A stretch of DNA of 64,000 nucleotides from the NCBI GenBank assembly GCA_038087035.1, contig CP051187.1:2361001-2425000 (forward strand), read 5' to 3'. This DNA is from Gloeotrichia echinulata CP02. GTDB taxonomy: Bacteria > Cyanobacteriota > Cyanobacteriia > Cyanobacteriales > Nostocaceae. The notes under the pieces were generated by a model. The model was given only the letters and a program-made list of their open reading frames with translations. It was not told the DNA's origin and made no database searches. The first letter of the stretch is position 1. The number at the start of each line of letters is the position of its first letter. The translations under genes and the position numbers were made by a program. This document shows, piece after piece, positions 25,844-35,000 of this stretch.

Positions 25844-26949
25844 TGAAACGTACTGTTAGCGTCCCAGTTGATTTACCATCAGAAAGGTTTTTACCTCTGA
25901 TGAATCAGTGTGCAGAAATATTTAATGCACACGTTGACTGGGCTATTGCTAACAGTACCTACAACAAAAACAAGGCACACAAGGAACTGTATCATCTGTT
26001 AAGGGTTCAGTATCCGAGCGTGCCTTCTGCGTTATTACAAACAGTTCGCGATAACGCACTTGAGGCAATCAAAGCCACAAAGTTTAAAAGCGTTCCCAAG
26101 AAAAAACCAACATCAGGATTAAGGTATGACAAACGCACAATGACACTGAGAGGGAAGCAATTAACTCTTAGCTGCATTGGTAAGCGAGTTACCTTGATTC
26201 TTGATGTACCTGAATATTTCAGAGAAGTTTTTGAGACTTGGGAATTTTGTGGGGCGACTCTCACTTACACCAGTAAGACCAAGCAATTCTGGGTAAGATT
26301 GGTTTTTGAGACAGGAGATCCGCAACACATAGAAGGAAAAATTCAAGGAATTGACCGAGGTTTGTATCACCAAGCTGTTACTAGCGATGGTCAATTCTTC
26401 AGTTCTTCTAACATCAGAAAAGTGCAAAGACGTTACTTATACAATCGTCGCCAACTCCAACAAAAAGGTACTCGCAGTGCCAAGCGTCGAATGAACGCGA
26501 TGTCTGGCCGTGAGAAGCGGTTCATGAAGGACACGAATCATTGTGTAAGTAAAAAGTTAGCCAACCAACCAGGGGTAGCCGTCTTTGTACTAGAGGATTT
26601 GTCCAGCATTCGCACACAGCGAAGGGGCAAGAAAATGAATAAATGGTTGGGTAGTTGGGCTTTTTACCAACAAGAACAATTTCTGACTTACAAGGCAGAA
26701 GCATTGGGTAAGCGGGTAGTCCACCAAGACCCTCGCTACACTTCCCAGAAATGCAATATCTGCAAGCACATTCGCAGGACTTACCGCACCAAGTCCAAGT
26801 TCCACTGCAAAAATTGTGGTCATCGGACACACGCGGATCTCAATGCTGCAAAAAATGTCAGGGATGACTATATTCTCTCCTCTACCCAAGGGACAGAGGA
26901 GCAGGCATCAGTCAATATGCCGCATGTTTCAGCCGAGTCTCTCGGTTAG
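25843..26949 (+). CDS. tnpB: TnpB, RNA-guided RuvC nuclease of the IS605-type element
   Basis: A 368-residue TnpB. The three RuvC acidic residues are in GIDRGLYHQAVTSDG (~172), VLEDLSSIRTQRR (~250) and HRTHADLNAAKN (~330), with a zinc ribbon CNICKHIRRTYRTKSKFHCK around 305-326. All are present, so the nuclease is probably active. TnpB uses an RNA derived from the element's right end to cut DNA and favour element retention. The start overlaps the upstream passenger gene by coupling. Downstream hairpin DNA at 26956-26980 fits the 3' end of the guide RNA. Confidence 0.95.
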   Translation: MKRTVSVPVDLPSERFLPLMNQCAEIFNAHVDWAIANSTYNKNKAHKELYHLLRVQYPSVPSALLQTVRDNALEAIKATKFKSVPKKKPTSGLRYDKRTMTLRGKQLTLSCIGKRVTLILDVPEYFREVFETWEFCGATLTYTSKTKQFWVRLVFETGDPQHIEGKIQGIDRGLYHQAVTSDGQFFSSSNIRKVQRRYLYNRRQLQQKGTRSAKRRMNAMSGREKRFMKDTNHCVSKKLANQPGVAVFVLEDLSSIRTQRRGKKMNKWLGSWAFYQQEQFLTYKAEALGKRVVHQDPRYTSQKCNICKHIRRTYRTKSKFHCKNCGHRTHADLNAAKNVRDDYILSSTQGTEEQASVNMPHVSAESLG

Positions 26950-26955
26950 TTACAA

Positions 26956-26980
26956 GCCCCATCCCCTTGTGGGTGGGGCG
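26956..26980 (+). ncRNA. right-end hairpin, likely 3' part of the TnpB guide (omega/reRNA) scaffold
   Basis: Arms GCCCCATCCCC and GTGGGGC lie just after the tnpB stop. In characterised IS605 elements the guide RNA covers the 3' end of tnpB and the right end, with the guide taken from flanking DNA. Only the hairpin is seen directly; its role as RNA is inferred. Confidence 0.5.
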
Positions 26981-27080
26981 TTTGACTCTTTGATGAAGAA
27001 ACAGCGTCAAAATATGTCAAGAAGATATGAAATGTTGAAATGCTCAAGTTCAGTATGAGCTAACAATCAAACTCACAAGT

Positions 27081-27488
27081 GTGGAAAATTTAGGACAAAA
27101 TCCTATCAATTCATCTGATTTAGTCGAACCAGTTATTTTAACTATAACTCTCTACGCTTTTGGTAACAGAATATCTCCTCGTCCACCTCGTCTCAGTATA
27201 GATATTCTCGTTGAGAAGGATTTGGTAAAACCTACCCAACCGCCAACGGGTGCTTCCACGTTTGCGGATATTCAGTATGCTCCTCTGACAGGACATTACT
27301 ATAAACTAGATAAAGGGACACTATTACCAGTAGGTTTGGGGGTGATAGCAGATGGTAAAGAGGTTGGTGGAACTCATTCCCCCACCCATCATACTATCTA
27401 TCCTTGTCGAGAAATGCCCTTTTCAGAATTTGTAGAAAAATTTCTGAATTGTGGCTGGGTTTATGCAGGTAAAAAAGAAATTAGATAA
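27081..27488 (+). CDS. hypothetical protein, first of a two-gene unit
   Basis: A 135-residue protein starting at GTG, with PVILTITLYAFGNRISPRPP near the N-terminus and a conserved-looking HHTIYPCREMPFSEFVEKF at the C-terminus. It is soluble with mixed beta/alpha character. I do not recognise the family. The next gene begins 12 bp downstream, so the two are probably co-transcribed. It lies just past the right end of the IS605-type element. Confidence 0.6.
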   Translation: MENLGQNPINSSDLVEPVILTITLYAFGNRISPRPPRLSIDILVEKDLVKPTQPPTGASTFADIQYAPLTGHYYKLDKGTLLPVGLGVIADGKEVGGTHSPTHHTIYPCREMPFSEFVEKFLNCGWVYAGKKEIR

Positions 27489-27500
27489 TCCATAAAAGCT

Positions 27501-28022
27501 ATGGCTGAAACAAAATCCTATCAACAAGAAACAAAACTTTGGCATCAATTAATTGAATTAGAAAAAGCCTATTTAGAAACTCGGCAAAATTTTCTCAACA
27601 GTTGCAATTCAAGAGTATCTTTGATTAGAGAAGCCTTGCAAAATCCTACAGAAAGAGCAACTGCACTGCAAATCATTAATTATCTAACTTTAGAGGAACG
27701 TCAGAGTTTATTTGCTGAATTAATTAAGTTAGCTAGTGTCGGCCATTCAGATATTGAATTAGTCCGAAATACTATTCTTTCATTTGATAAAATATGGCTA
27801 ATCGATCAGATTGACACTTATGCTGAACCTCTATTAACAAATGGTACAGATGAAGAATATAGGCGATTATTAGAACTTTATATTCAAATTGATGATGGAC
27901 TAACCGAAACACTTGTCATCAGGTCATTACAACAATCAGACCTTCAAATTCAGGAAGTAGGTGAAGATTTTGATAAATATCTCAAAACTAAACTATCAAG
28001 TCAGATGGTAGCGGGAAATTAA
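27501..28022 (+). CDS. hypothetical helical protein, second of a two-gene unit
   Basis: A 173-residue, almost entirely helical protein: KLWHQLIELEKAYLETRQNF, ALQIINYLTLEERQSLFAEL, then a repeat-like region (SDIELVRNTILSFDKIWLID) resembling HEAT-type helices. No catalytic motif is visible. It follows the 135-residue gene by 12 bp. I do not recognise it. Confidence 0.65.
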   Translation: MAETKSYQQETKLWHQLIELEKAYLETRQNFLNSCNSRVSLIREALQNPTERATALQIINYLTLEERQSLFAELIKLASVGHSDIELVRNTILSFDKIWLIDQIDTYAEPLLTNGTDEEYRRLLELYIQIDDGLTETLVIRSLQQSDLQIQEVGEDFDKYLKTKLSSQMVAGN

Positions 28023-28072
28023 ACCGCTAAAATTTGTGAAATCTCCACCCAAATCAAACCTTCGCAAATCGC

Positions 28073-28984
28073 CTATGGTTCACGCTGCATTTTTAACTGT
28101 AACTGACGCCATTTTTCCTGCTGACGGGTTCTTTTCTCCTGGGTCAAACTGTCAAAACAGTAAGCGCAAGAAATCCCTTCCTCATATTTGGGAGAGGCTT
28201 TATCTTCTGGTGAAATCGGTCGTCCACAACTGTGACACATCTGATAACTACCCGATTCCAAACCGTGACGCACAGCTACCCGTTCATCAAAGACAAAACA
28301 TTCCCCTTCCCATAAACTTTCTTGGGCGGGAACTTCTTCTAAATACTTGAGAATTCCGCCCTTGAGGTGATAAACTTCAGTAAAGCCTTGGGACAACATG
28401 AAGGCTGAGGCTTTTTCGCAGCGAATACCGCCAGTACAAAACATGGCGACTTTTTTATGTTGATTCGGGTCGAGATTTTGCCGCACGTATTCAGGAAATT
28501 CTCGGAATGATTGAGTTTGGGGATTTTGCGCCCTTCTGAAAGTACCGATATTTATCTCATAATCGTTGCGGGTGTCAATCACGGTGACTTCAGGGTCAGA
28601 AATCAGGTCATTCCATTCTTGAGGATTGACATAAGTACCAACTTGCTCATTGGGGTCAACTTCTGGTAAACCCAAGGTGACAATTTCTGATTTTAGCCGC
28701 ACCTTCATCCGTTCAAAGGGCGGAATATCAGTATAAGACTCTTTATGTTCTAAGTCTACCAACCGAGGGTCAGAACGTAGGAAATAGAGAACCGAGTCCA
28801 CCGCCTGACGAACACCTGCAATTGTACCGTTAATTCCTTCGGGTGCGAGGAGAATTGTTCCCTTAATGCCTTGTGTTTGACAGTAAGACAGCAAGGGGTC
28901 TTGCATTTCGGTAAAATCTGGCAAACTGACGAATTTATATAGAGCTACCACAACTAAAATATTTTCTGGCTTCATCCGATCCAA
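28073..28984 (-). CDS. trhO: tRNA uridine-34 hydroxylase TrhO (rhodanese family)
   Basis: A 303-residue protein matching the UPF0176/YceA family: an N-terminal acylphosphatase-like domain (LLAPEGINGTIAGVRQAVDS), a rhodanese domain with active-site Cys in KVAMFCTGGIRCEKASAF (about residue 182), and a C-terminal cysteine-rich segment (QMCHSCGRPISP, CAYCFD). TrhO carries out oxygen-dependent 5-hydroxylation of U34 in tRNA. Length and motifs are complete. It lies upstream of and divergent from the tRNA-Ala gene. Confidence 0.92.
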   Translation of the reverse strand: MDRMKPENILVVVALYKFVSLPDFTEMQDPLLSYCQTQGIKGTILLAPEGINGTIAGVRQAVDSVLYFLRSDPRLVDLEHKESYTDIPPFERMKVRLKSEIVTLGLPEVDPNEQVGTYVNPQEWNDLISDPEVTVIDTRNDYEINIGTFRRAQNPQTQSFREFPEYVRQNLDPNQHKKVAMFCTGGIRCEKASAFMLSQGFTEVYHLKGGILKYLEEVPAQESLWEGECFVFDERVAVRHGLESGSYQMCHSCGRPISPEDKASPKYEEGISCAYCFDSLTQEKRTRQQEKWRQLQLKMQREP

Positions 28985-29044
28985 AATCGCAATATAAGGT
29001 AGAATAACGAGAGCCGGTTGAATTACCTGCTATTTTAATTTTAT

Positions 29045-29117
29045 GGGGGTTTAGCTCAGTTGGTAGAGCGCCTGCTTTGCAAGCAGGATGTCAGCGGTTC
29101 GAGTCCGCTAACCTCCA
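29045..29117 (+). tRNA. tRNA-Ala(TGC)
   Basis: A 73-nt cloverleaf: acceptor GGGGGTT pairs with AACCTCC (one G-U), D-arm GCTCAGTTGGTAGAGC, anticodon stem-loop CCTGCTTTGCAAGCAGG with anticodon TGC, and T-arm with GGTTCGAGTCC. The terminal CCA is not fully encoded. It reads toward the convergent DUF938 gene, whose stop is 2 bp away. Confidence 0.97.
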
Positions 29118-29119
29118 TG

Positions 29120-29752
29120 TTAATTATGCTGGAAAACTGCGGAAAGATTATTGGCTGGCATTTGGTAAGTTTTCACCAAGCTAAGGTTTTGTGCTTTCGC
29201 TGCTGACACCACATCTTCTAAATTCCGCACACCCCACGCAGCATTTTGATCGCGTAAAGAATCATCAAATGCGGCATTGCTGGGGGCGCTATGTTCTCCA
29301 CCTTGTTTGTAAGGTCCATACAAATAGAGGATACCACCAGGTGGTAAAATTCTACCAGCACCAGCCATTAGTCCTAAACAGGCTGACCAAGGGGAAATGT
29401 GAATCATATTGATGTTGACTATGGCAACAATGGGTGATTCAGTTAAGGTGGTGTTTTCCACTGACCAAACTCGCTCCTGAGCATTCAGTTCCAGCGGTGG
29501 ATAAAGATTATCCGCAGGTAAATATTCCGCCCAAGCAGTAATACTGGCGCGTAATTCAGGATTTGGATCAGAAGGTAGCCATTTACGAGGACTAAGGCGC
29601 GGGGCAAAAAATACAGCGTGTTCACCAGTCCCACTGGCTATTTCGAGGATAGTACCATTTGCGGGTAAGACTTGTAAAAGGATCTCTAAAATCGGTTCGC
29701 GATTGCGTTGGGTTGCGGGTGCGTATTTGCGCTCGTCTTCGGTTATGTTCAT
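29120..29752 (-). CDS. DUF938 family SAM-dependent methyltransferase-like protein
   Basis: A 210-residue protein starting MNITEDERKYAPATQRNREP, with a SAM-binding glycine motif ILEIASGTGEHAVFFAPRL (about residues 35-53), PSDPNPELRAS, and NINMIHISPWSACLGLM, typical of DUF938. The family is presumed to be methyltransferases, substrate unknown. The length is normal. It is convergent with the tRNA-Ala gene. Confidence 0.88.
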   Translation of the reverse strand: MNITEDERKYAPATQRNREPILEILLQVLPANGTILEIASGTGEHAVFFAPRLSPRKWLPSDPNPELRASITAWAEYLPADNLYPPLELNAQERVWSVENTTLTESPIVAIVNINMIHISPWSACLGLMAGAGRILPPGGILYLYGPYKQGGEHSAPSNAAFDDSLRDQNAAWGVRNLEDVVSAAKAQNLSLVKTYQMPANNLSAVFQHN

Positions 29753-30142
29753 CTATATATATGTAGTCTGCAGAAATTTCAGCGACATTAATTAAAATTA
29801 TCTTCTGAACCGGGATATTATGAACGCCTTCCCCCTACAATTGCCCTAGTACACTGCTACATAAAAGCTGGACAAATCCAGACATTACTTGAAGTTTCAA
29901 CGGGAGTGTTTGGGAGACTATCCCTTAACGTCCAGACACGGTAAAGCCCTCCGTGCATATTTTTCGAGATTTTTAGACGCATTTAAATCTCGGTCTGAGG
30001 TATGCTGACATTTTTTACATTCGTAAACCCGTTCAGATGCACTTTGAGGGATAATAAGGACAAAAATGCTAAGATACACCCCGCAAGATATGTTAATTAA
30101 AAGGTAAGATAGCGGCTTTTACAAAGTAATTGCGAAAAAATA
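29753..30142. other. intergenic region containing a TnpB remnant
   Basis: Apart from the remnant at 29918-30049, this region is AT-rich. The part 30050-30142 is the probable promoter region of the 165-residue gene. No other feature is visible. Confidence 0.5.
29918..30049 (-). pseudogene. C-terminal remnant of a TnpB gene
   Basis: The minus strand reads ERVYECKKCQHTSDRDLNAS followed by KNLEKYAR and a stop at 29918. This is the second half of a TnpB zinc ribbon plus the last RuvC Asp (SDRDLNASKN). Nothing upstream continues the gene, so it is a short remnant of an old IS605-type insertion. Confidence 0.8.
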
Positions 30143-30640
30143 ATGGCTAAATTCGACCCCGCAAAATTAAAAAAAGTATCTGTAAGCCTTCCATTTGGCA
30201 TTGGTTCTGCTGAATGGGAAGCTGATCCAACGGAACGTAAAGCAGCTTGGTCACTTTACATTGAACTTGTTACCCGCATAGCTGTTCAGCCTTTGGAAGC
30301 TGACCAAGGACTTCTGCGAGAAGCTTTGACTTCTCTGTACAACTTGTTTCCTGTAACACGGCAAATCCTCAAAGAGGCTGGGCCAGATGTGGGAGCGTCC
30401 CGTGATTCAGTTGGGGGTATTGCGATCGCAGTACTGAATAATGGTTTACGCCCTTTCCTAGCAAAGTGGCATCCGCTGTTACAAACATGGGAAGCACAGC
30501 GTCCTCCTCATCTCAGCTCTAAAGAACACGAGCGCAATTGGTCTGAGGAAGCAAAATTGCGGGATGAACTGGAATCGCTCAGAAAAGACTTGGAGCAATA
30601 TGCTAATGCCTTAGCGCAGATTGCTGGTGTGAGTGAATAA
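30143..30640 (+). CDS. hypothetical protein upstream of the vWA-TIR pair
   Basis: A 165-residue protein starting MAKFDPAKLKKVSVSLPFGI. The middle (QGLLREALTSLYNLFPVTRQ, DSVGGIAIAVLNNGLRPFLA) looks helical, and the C-terminus (LRDELESLRKDLEQYANALA) is a coiled coil. There is no catalytic motif or membrane segment. It is followed, after 318 bp, by a vWA and a TIR gene on the same strand, so it may belong to that module, but the gap leaves room for a separate promoter. I do not recognise the family. Confidence 0.6.
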   Translation: MAKFDPAKLKKVSVSLPFGIGSAEWEADPTERKAAWSLYIELVTRIAVQPLEADQGLLREALTSLYNLFPVTRQILKEAGPDVGASRDSVGGIAIAVLNNGLRPFLAKWHPLLQTWEAQRPPHLSSKEHERNWSEEAKLRDELESLRKDLEQYANALAQIAGVSE

Positions 30641-30958
30641 CAAGAGAAGCTTCTAGATGACTGACACTCAAAATTCAATGTGTTCTTGGCTCATAATAGT
30701 GTCCCACTCTGAAGGCTAAAACTCTACATTTCTCGCTTGGTATCACCTGACTCAAAATATTAATAGCAATTTTGCAAATATTTTATTAGATTTCAGGAAC
30801 AGTAAAGATAAATTTTGTATCTACAGATGTGCAGGTGATACTTCTGTCAGTCCACCTTGTTTCCAGGGGCATATACAACAAGATATCGCATAAACAATTC
30901 TGGGAGAGAATACAGAATTGTTTGTTGTAATTGCCAATACATTTAGGAGCCTCAAAAA
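30641..30958. other. gap between the 165-residue gene and the vWA gene
   Basis: No gene is visible in this 318-bp gap. It ends with AGGAG seven bases before the vWA start codon. An imperfect inverted repeat of AGAATTGTTT-like words around 30890-30925 might be an operator or attenuator, but the match is short. Confidence 0.4.
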
Positions 30959-32443
30959 ATGAAAAAAGGTCAGATCAAGCTTGATATTTTAACGGAAAGA
31001 CCAATAGTTAGAAATGATGCAATATCCGAGTTGGATCTTGTAATAGAAGTTAATTCTCAACAATTAACCAATGAACTCGACAGAAAAAAGGCTTTGAATC
31101 TATGCATCGTCATAGACAGAAGTGGGAGTATGAGCGGAGAAAAGCTAGAAACTGCTAAAAAAAGTTGCATTGATATCTATAAACAGTTAGACGAGAAGGA
31201 TTTATTTACTGTCGTAGTATTTGATGACGATGCTGAGGTAGTTGTTAATCCTCAAGTTCCCAAATCTGAAGTTATCGAAAAAATAAATAAAATAAACACG
31301 GCTGGTTCAACTAACCTTTCATTAGGTTGGTATTTAGGTTTGCTGGAATTGCAAACTTACATGACTGAAAACCACAATAATAGACTCTTTCTCTTGTCTG
31401 ATGGACAAGCAAATCAAGGCGAAACAAAAGTCACTATTTTAGCCCAAGAAGCCTCTAAATCAAGAGAGCTTGGGATTACTACATCGACTATTGGTATAGG
31501 AGATGACTTTCAAGAAGATATTTTAGCCGCAATAGCTACAGAGTCTGGTGGTAGATTTTGGTACATACAGGAATCACGGATTGAATACATTATCAATGAA
31601 GAGTTTAAAGGGGCTATGTCTGTTATTATAGACAGGCCAAGAATCCAGTTAAACCTTCCTAAAGGGGTAGCAATTAGTAAGAAATTAAACGATCTCACCA
31701 AGATAGGTGATAATAAATATCGAGTAAATAGACCTATTAAAGGTAAAGATCAATTCAATTTTGCTGTTCGAGTTGAGGTTAACCCAGAGAATACTGAAAC
31801 AAATGATTTGAATTTGGAGGCTATCTTATTTGATGGTGAAGAAAGCGTTGTTCGGACTCAAACCGTAGTTCTTATTAAATCCTATCAAGAATATGTTTCT
31901 AGCAAGATAAATCCGATTGTTCAAAGTGTTGTTCAACAATTCCAAGCTATTCTTACAAATGAAACATTATTGGAAAAGATGCCAGAAAGTGGTTTGGAAT
32001 TGATGAGAAAAATGCTTGTAGAAGATGTTAAGGGAATGCGGAAAGTAAGAGATGCTCTTGAAGAGCAGAGAAAAAATGAAAGAGTGATGCAAGAAATTAT
32101 AGATAATCAGAGGCGATTATTCGGCAAAGAGAATGCACTATTGATTACTGAAATATTAGAAAACTTTAGAGAAAATCAAGAATTTCGAGAATTTCAAGAA
32201 TTTCAATATTTTATAACACGATTGCGAAAATTTATTAGTTCTGAAAACCAAAAAGGGAAAATGAGATTGGATAATCAAGTAAATTTTAGTGATATAGACA
32301 AATTTGATGAAGATTTCCAAGTGTCTATACTAGAAGAATTTATTGAATTAGCGGATACTTTGATACAGAGATTTCCAGATAAGGCAAATGAGTTATTAAA
32401 TTATCAGAGGAAAATTCGTGAGAACTTGGCGCGATATCAATAG
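30959..32443 (+). CDS. vWA-domain protein with a long helical C-terminus
   Basis: A 494-residue soluble protein. The vWA domain (about residues 45-210) has a full MIDAS: DRSGSMSGEKL, the Thr in GSTNLSLGWY and Asp in LLSDGQANQG. After a beta-rich segment, residues 310-494 are helical with Glu/Lys/Gln repeats (RENQEFREFQEFQYFITRLR). vWA proteins usually bind a partner through Mg. The last 26 bp overlap the TIR gene, so the two proteins are made together and may work together, possibly as regulator and effector of a conflict system. AGGAG precedes the start. Confidence 0.88.
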   Translation: MKKGQIKLDILTERPIVRNDAISELDLVIEVNSQQLTNELDRKKALNLCIVIDRSGSMSGEKLETAKKSCIDIYKQLDEKDLFTVVVFDDDAEVVVNPQVPKSEVIEKINKINTAGSTNLSLGWYLGLLELQTYMTENHNNRLFLLSDGQANQGETKVTILAQEASKSRELGITTSTIGIGDDFQEDILAAIATESGGRFWYIQESRIEYIINEEFKGAMSVIIDRPRIQLNLPKGVAISKKLNDLTKIGDNKYRVNRPIKGKDQFNFAVRVEVNPENTETNDLNLEAILFDGEESVVRTQTVVLIKSYQEYVSSKINPIVQSVVQQFQAILTNETLLEKMPESGLELMRKMLVEDVKGMRKVRDALEEQRKNERVMQEIIDNQRRLFGKENALLITEILENFRENQEFREFQEFQYFITRLRKFISSENQKGKMRLDNQVNFSDIDKFDEDFQVSILEEFIELADTLIQRFPDKANELLNYQRKIRENLARYQ

Positions 32444-33386
32444 ACACTCTTGGACATTTGGAAAAAAGCTAATTGTAGGATATGGCGGTGGAATTGGTGC
32501 TTACAAAACCTCCTACGCCATTAACCAAGAGAGGGGGCTTATTCTAAATGGTAAAATTTCTGCTGATTTAAACATATCAAATTGTTACTCAACAGGTGCA
32601 GGACTAATCTGTCGAGCCGATGACTTTTGGACTTTCCTTGCCTTTCATACCGCACCTAGTGCTAATGGAGGTGATTTTACTTTAGCAAGAATTAGTCTAT
32701 TTAAGCAAGGAGTGCTTTCTGAGATATTTGCTTCCACTGAGGAAGTATATTTGGAGGATGGCTTCAATCAATTTTCCTTAGAATTTTTTTCTGGTAAAGT
32801 CAGAGGTGAAATAAAAACTTCACGAAAAATCTACGAACTTACCTACACCTGTCCGCATATCCCATTTCCGGGATATGTAGGATTAGTCAAATTTTATGGA
32901 ACTGGCGTTTCTGTAAAAAATGTAAGAATTGAAAAGACCGAACTTCCTTTTGAAGAAAAGCTTAATCGTAAAATGAAGAATAACTTTGAGTATGAAGTCT
33001 TTATCTGTCATTCATCTCAAGATAAGCCGTTTATTATAGAAAATATTATTCCAGAATTTAAACGACAAGGAATAACTTACTGGTTTGATGCAGAACAAAT
33101 TAAGTTTGGAGATCCAGTCACTCAAAAAATAGAAGAGGGTTTACAAAAAAGCAAATATGTCATGCCATGTTTGAGCGAAAATCTCAAACAGTCTGGCTGG
33201 ACAAAAGGAGAGTATAGCGCAATTCTCAATGCCGAGTTTAGCGGTAATTCAGAACGAGTTACTATTCCTCTAAAACTAGAGAACTGCAAGGATAACGATA
33301 TCCCACTTTTGCTAAGAGATAAAAAACGAGTTGACTATTCCAATCAAGTGGAACTTGCTGAATTTATGAAATTTTTGAAAAGCTAA
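32418..33386 (+). CDS. TIR-domain protein with an N-terminal beta-sandwich domain
   Basis: A 322-residue protein. Residues ~15-175 resemble a concanavalin/LamG-like sandwich (ERGLILNGKISADLNISNCY, GAGLICRADDFWTFLAF, PGYVGLVKFYGTGVSVKNV). Residues ~190-320 form a TIR domain: YEVFICHSSQDKPFI, ITYWFDAEQIKFGD, and the likely catalytic Glu in GWTKGEYSAIL. Bacterial TIR domains often hydrolyse NAD or make signalling nucleotides in defence. The GTG start at 32418 lies inside the vWA gene, consistent with coupling. The sandwich domain may be the sensor. Activity is inferred. Confidence 0.83.
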   Translation: MRTWRDINRHSWTFGKKLIVGYGGGIGAYKTSYAINQERGLILNGKISADLNISNCYSTGAGLICRADDFWTFLAFHTAPSANGGDFTLARISLFKQGVLSEIFASTEEVYLEDGFNQFSLEFFSGKVRGEIKTSRKIYELTYTCPHIPFPGYVGLVKFYGTGVSVKNVRIEKTELPFEEKLNRKMKNNFEYEVFICHSSQDKPFIIENIIPEFKRQGITYWFDAEQIKFGDPVTQKIEEGLQKSKYVMPCLSENLKQSGWTKGEYSAILNAEFSGNSERVTIPLKLENCKDNDIPLLLRDKKRVDYSNQVELAEFMKFLKS

Positions 33387-33614
33387 CGAATCAGAATTTA
33401 TTTGATAAGAGGCTGAGGCTTTGGATTTAGAGATTAAAATAGAGTTAGTAACGGTAGAGTTTACTTAATGGGGAGATTCTATGATGACTTTACAAGAAGT
33501 TATCTCCTCGCGAATATCCTCAGCGTCCCTCTGCGTTTCCTTAGCGCCCCTCTGCGTTTAAAAAGCTAAATTTCCCGTCAATCAACTTCTGCGCCACCAA
33601 CTCTGGAGAACAAA

Positions 33615-35000
33615 TTGCCGAAAACGATTCAATCGATTCAACCACCGCTGAAATTTATTCCCCAACGGTTTAATCCCTTCGTCGTCCAGATAACCCGGTG
33701 GTTGATTCCGATATTGCTGAAATTCCGGACTCGTCCGTGGTTACCTGCGGGTATCGTTAAGGTTGAAGCCGAAAATGCCGAGGTATTAGCTCAACTTTAT
33801 CAACAATTCCAAGCTGGGAAAATTCGCCTTTTACTCGCATTTCGTCACCCAGAGGTGGATGATCCTCTGTGTATGTTCTATTTCCTCTCGCGAATTCTCC
33901 CAAAAGTCGCCCGTGAGCAAGGTATCCCACTAAAATACCCGGTTCACAGTCACTTTGTTTATGACCGGGGTATGACTATCTGGGCGGGTAACTTATTGGC
34001 TGAGTTTTTCTCTCGCTTAGGCGGTTTTCCGATTCGTCGCGGTAAGCGAATAGATCGAATTGCGATCCAAACGGTACGCGAATTGTTTGTTAATGGCAAA
34101 ATGCCAATAGCGATCGCACCGGAAGGTGGTACTAATGGACATAGTGGGATTGTTAGTCCCTTGGAACCTGGTGTGGCGCAAATGGGTTTCTGGTGTGTGG
34201 AAGATTTGGTAAAAGCTAATCGTGACGAAACTGTTTTTATTGTCCCGATTGCTATTCAATATAGTTATGTTGCGCCTCCTTGGAAAAAACTCGATTGGCT
34301 GTTGAGTCAACTAGAAATTGAAAGCGGTTTACCAGTGCAATCAGTTCCAGAGATTGATGGACAACAAGAGATTTACTATCAACGCCTCTGTCGCCTAGCT
34401 GAATATCTCATAGGTGAAATGGAAGAGTTTTATCGTCGCTTCTATCATCAAAATCTGCCAGATATCTCCCATCAGCCAATAATTGACCGACTCCATCGGT
34501 TACTAGATACAGGGCTACTCGTTGCTGAACAATATTTTGGTTTACAGTCTGTGGGAAATTTTATCGATCGCTGTCGTCGTTTGGAAGAAGCCGGTTGGAG
34601 TTATATTTACCGGGAAGATGTGTCTGATATCCAGGCTTTATCACCCCTCAAACGCGGACTTGCAGATTGGATAGCCCAGGAAGCTGATTTAAGGATGCGT
34701 CATATGCGGCTGGTGGAAAGTTTTGTGGCAGTTACCGAAAATTATCTCCTAAAACCGCCTCAAGTCGAACATTTTGCGGAAACGGCGTTAATTATTTTCG
34801 ATATGGTTTCTCGGATTGGGGGTAAATCGCCAGTACGTCCCCGCTTGGGTTGGCGTCAGGCGAAAATTACTGTGGGTGATCCAATTTCGGTGACTGAACG
34901 TTGGGTAAGTTCTTCAGTCCATCGCCTCATGGCTCGGCAAGGGGTGAGTGATTTGACTCAGGATTTACAAACTGCTTTGGAGCGGTTAATTAAGAGTTAG
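33615..35000 (+). CDS. PlsC-type acyltransferase
   Basis: A 461-residue protein with the acyltransferase motif HX4D in LAFRHPEVDD (about residue 77) and a later GGT-type motif in IAIAPEGGTNGHSG, as in glycerolipid acyltransferases. The C-terminal half is helical and longer than in simple PlsC proteins. It probably transfers acyl groups to a lysophospholipid or a related acceptor at the membrane. The start is TTG at 33615, preceded by GGAG with good spacing. Substrate is unknown. Confidence 0.82.
   Translation: MPKTIQSIQPPLKFIPQRFNPFVVQITRWLIPILLKFRTRPWLPAGIVKVEAENAEVLAQLYQQFQAGKIRLLLAFRHPEVDDPLCMFYFLSRILPKVAREQGIPLKYPVHSHFVYDRGMTIWAGNLLAEFFSRLGGFPIRRGKRIDRIAIQTVRELFVNGKMPIAIAPEGGTNGHSGIVSPLEPGVAQMGFWCVEDLVKANRDETVFIVPIAIQYSYVAPPWKKLDWLLSQLEIESGLPVQSVPEIDGQQEIYYQRLCRLAEYLIGEMEEFYRRFYHQNLPDISHQPIIDRLHRLLDTGLLVAEQYFGLQSVGNFIDRCRRLEEAGWSYIYREDVSDIQALSPLKRGLADWIAQEADLRMRHMRLVESFVAVTENYLLKPPQVEHFAETALIIFDMVSRIGGKSPVRPRLGWRQAKITVGDPISVTERWVSSSVHRLMARQGVSDLTQDLQTALERLIKS

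Larger units (their letters stand above)
24580..26985. mobile_element. IS200/IS605-type element with tnpA, two passenger genes and tnpB
   Basis: The element contains tnpA (minus) and tnpB (plus) in divergent order with two small genes between. The left end includes a perfect 35-bp hairpin (24623-24657, arms GTTAATTGAAGGGG). The right end carries a GCCCCATCCCC...GTGGGGC hairpin (26956-26980) just past the tnpB stop, typical of the right end and of the omega/reRNA scaffold. Exact ends cannot be set without an empty site; the coordinates are estimates. Confidence 0.7.
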
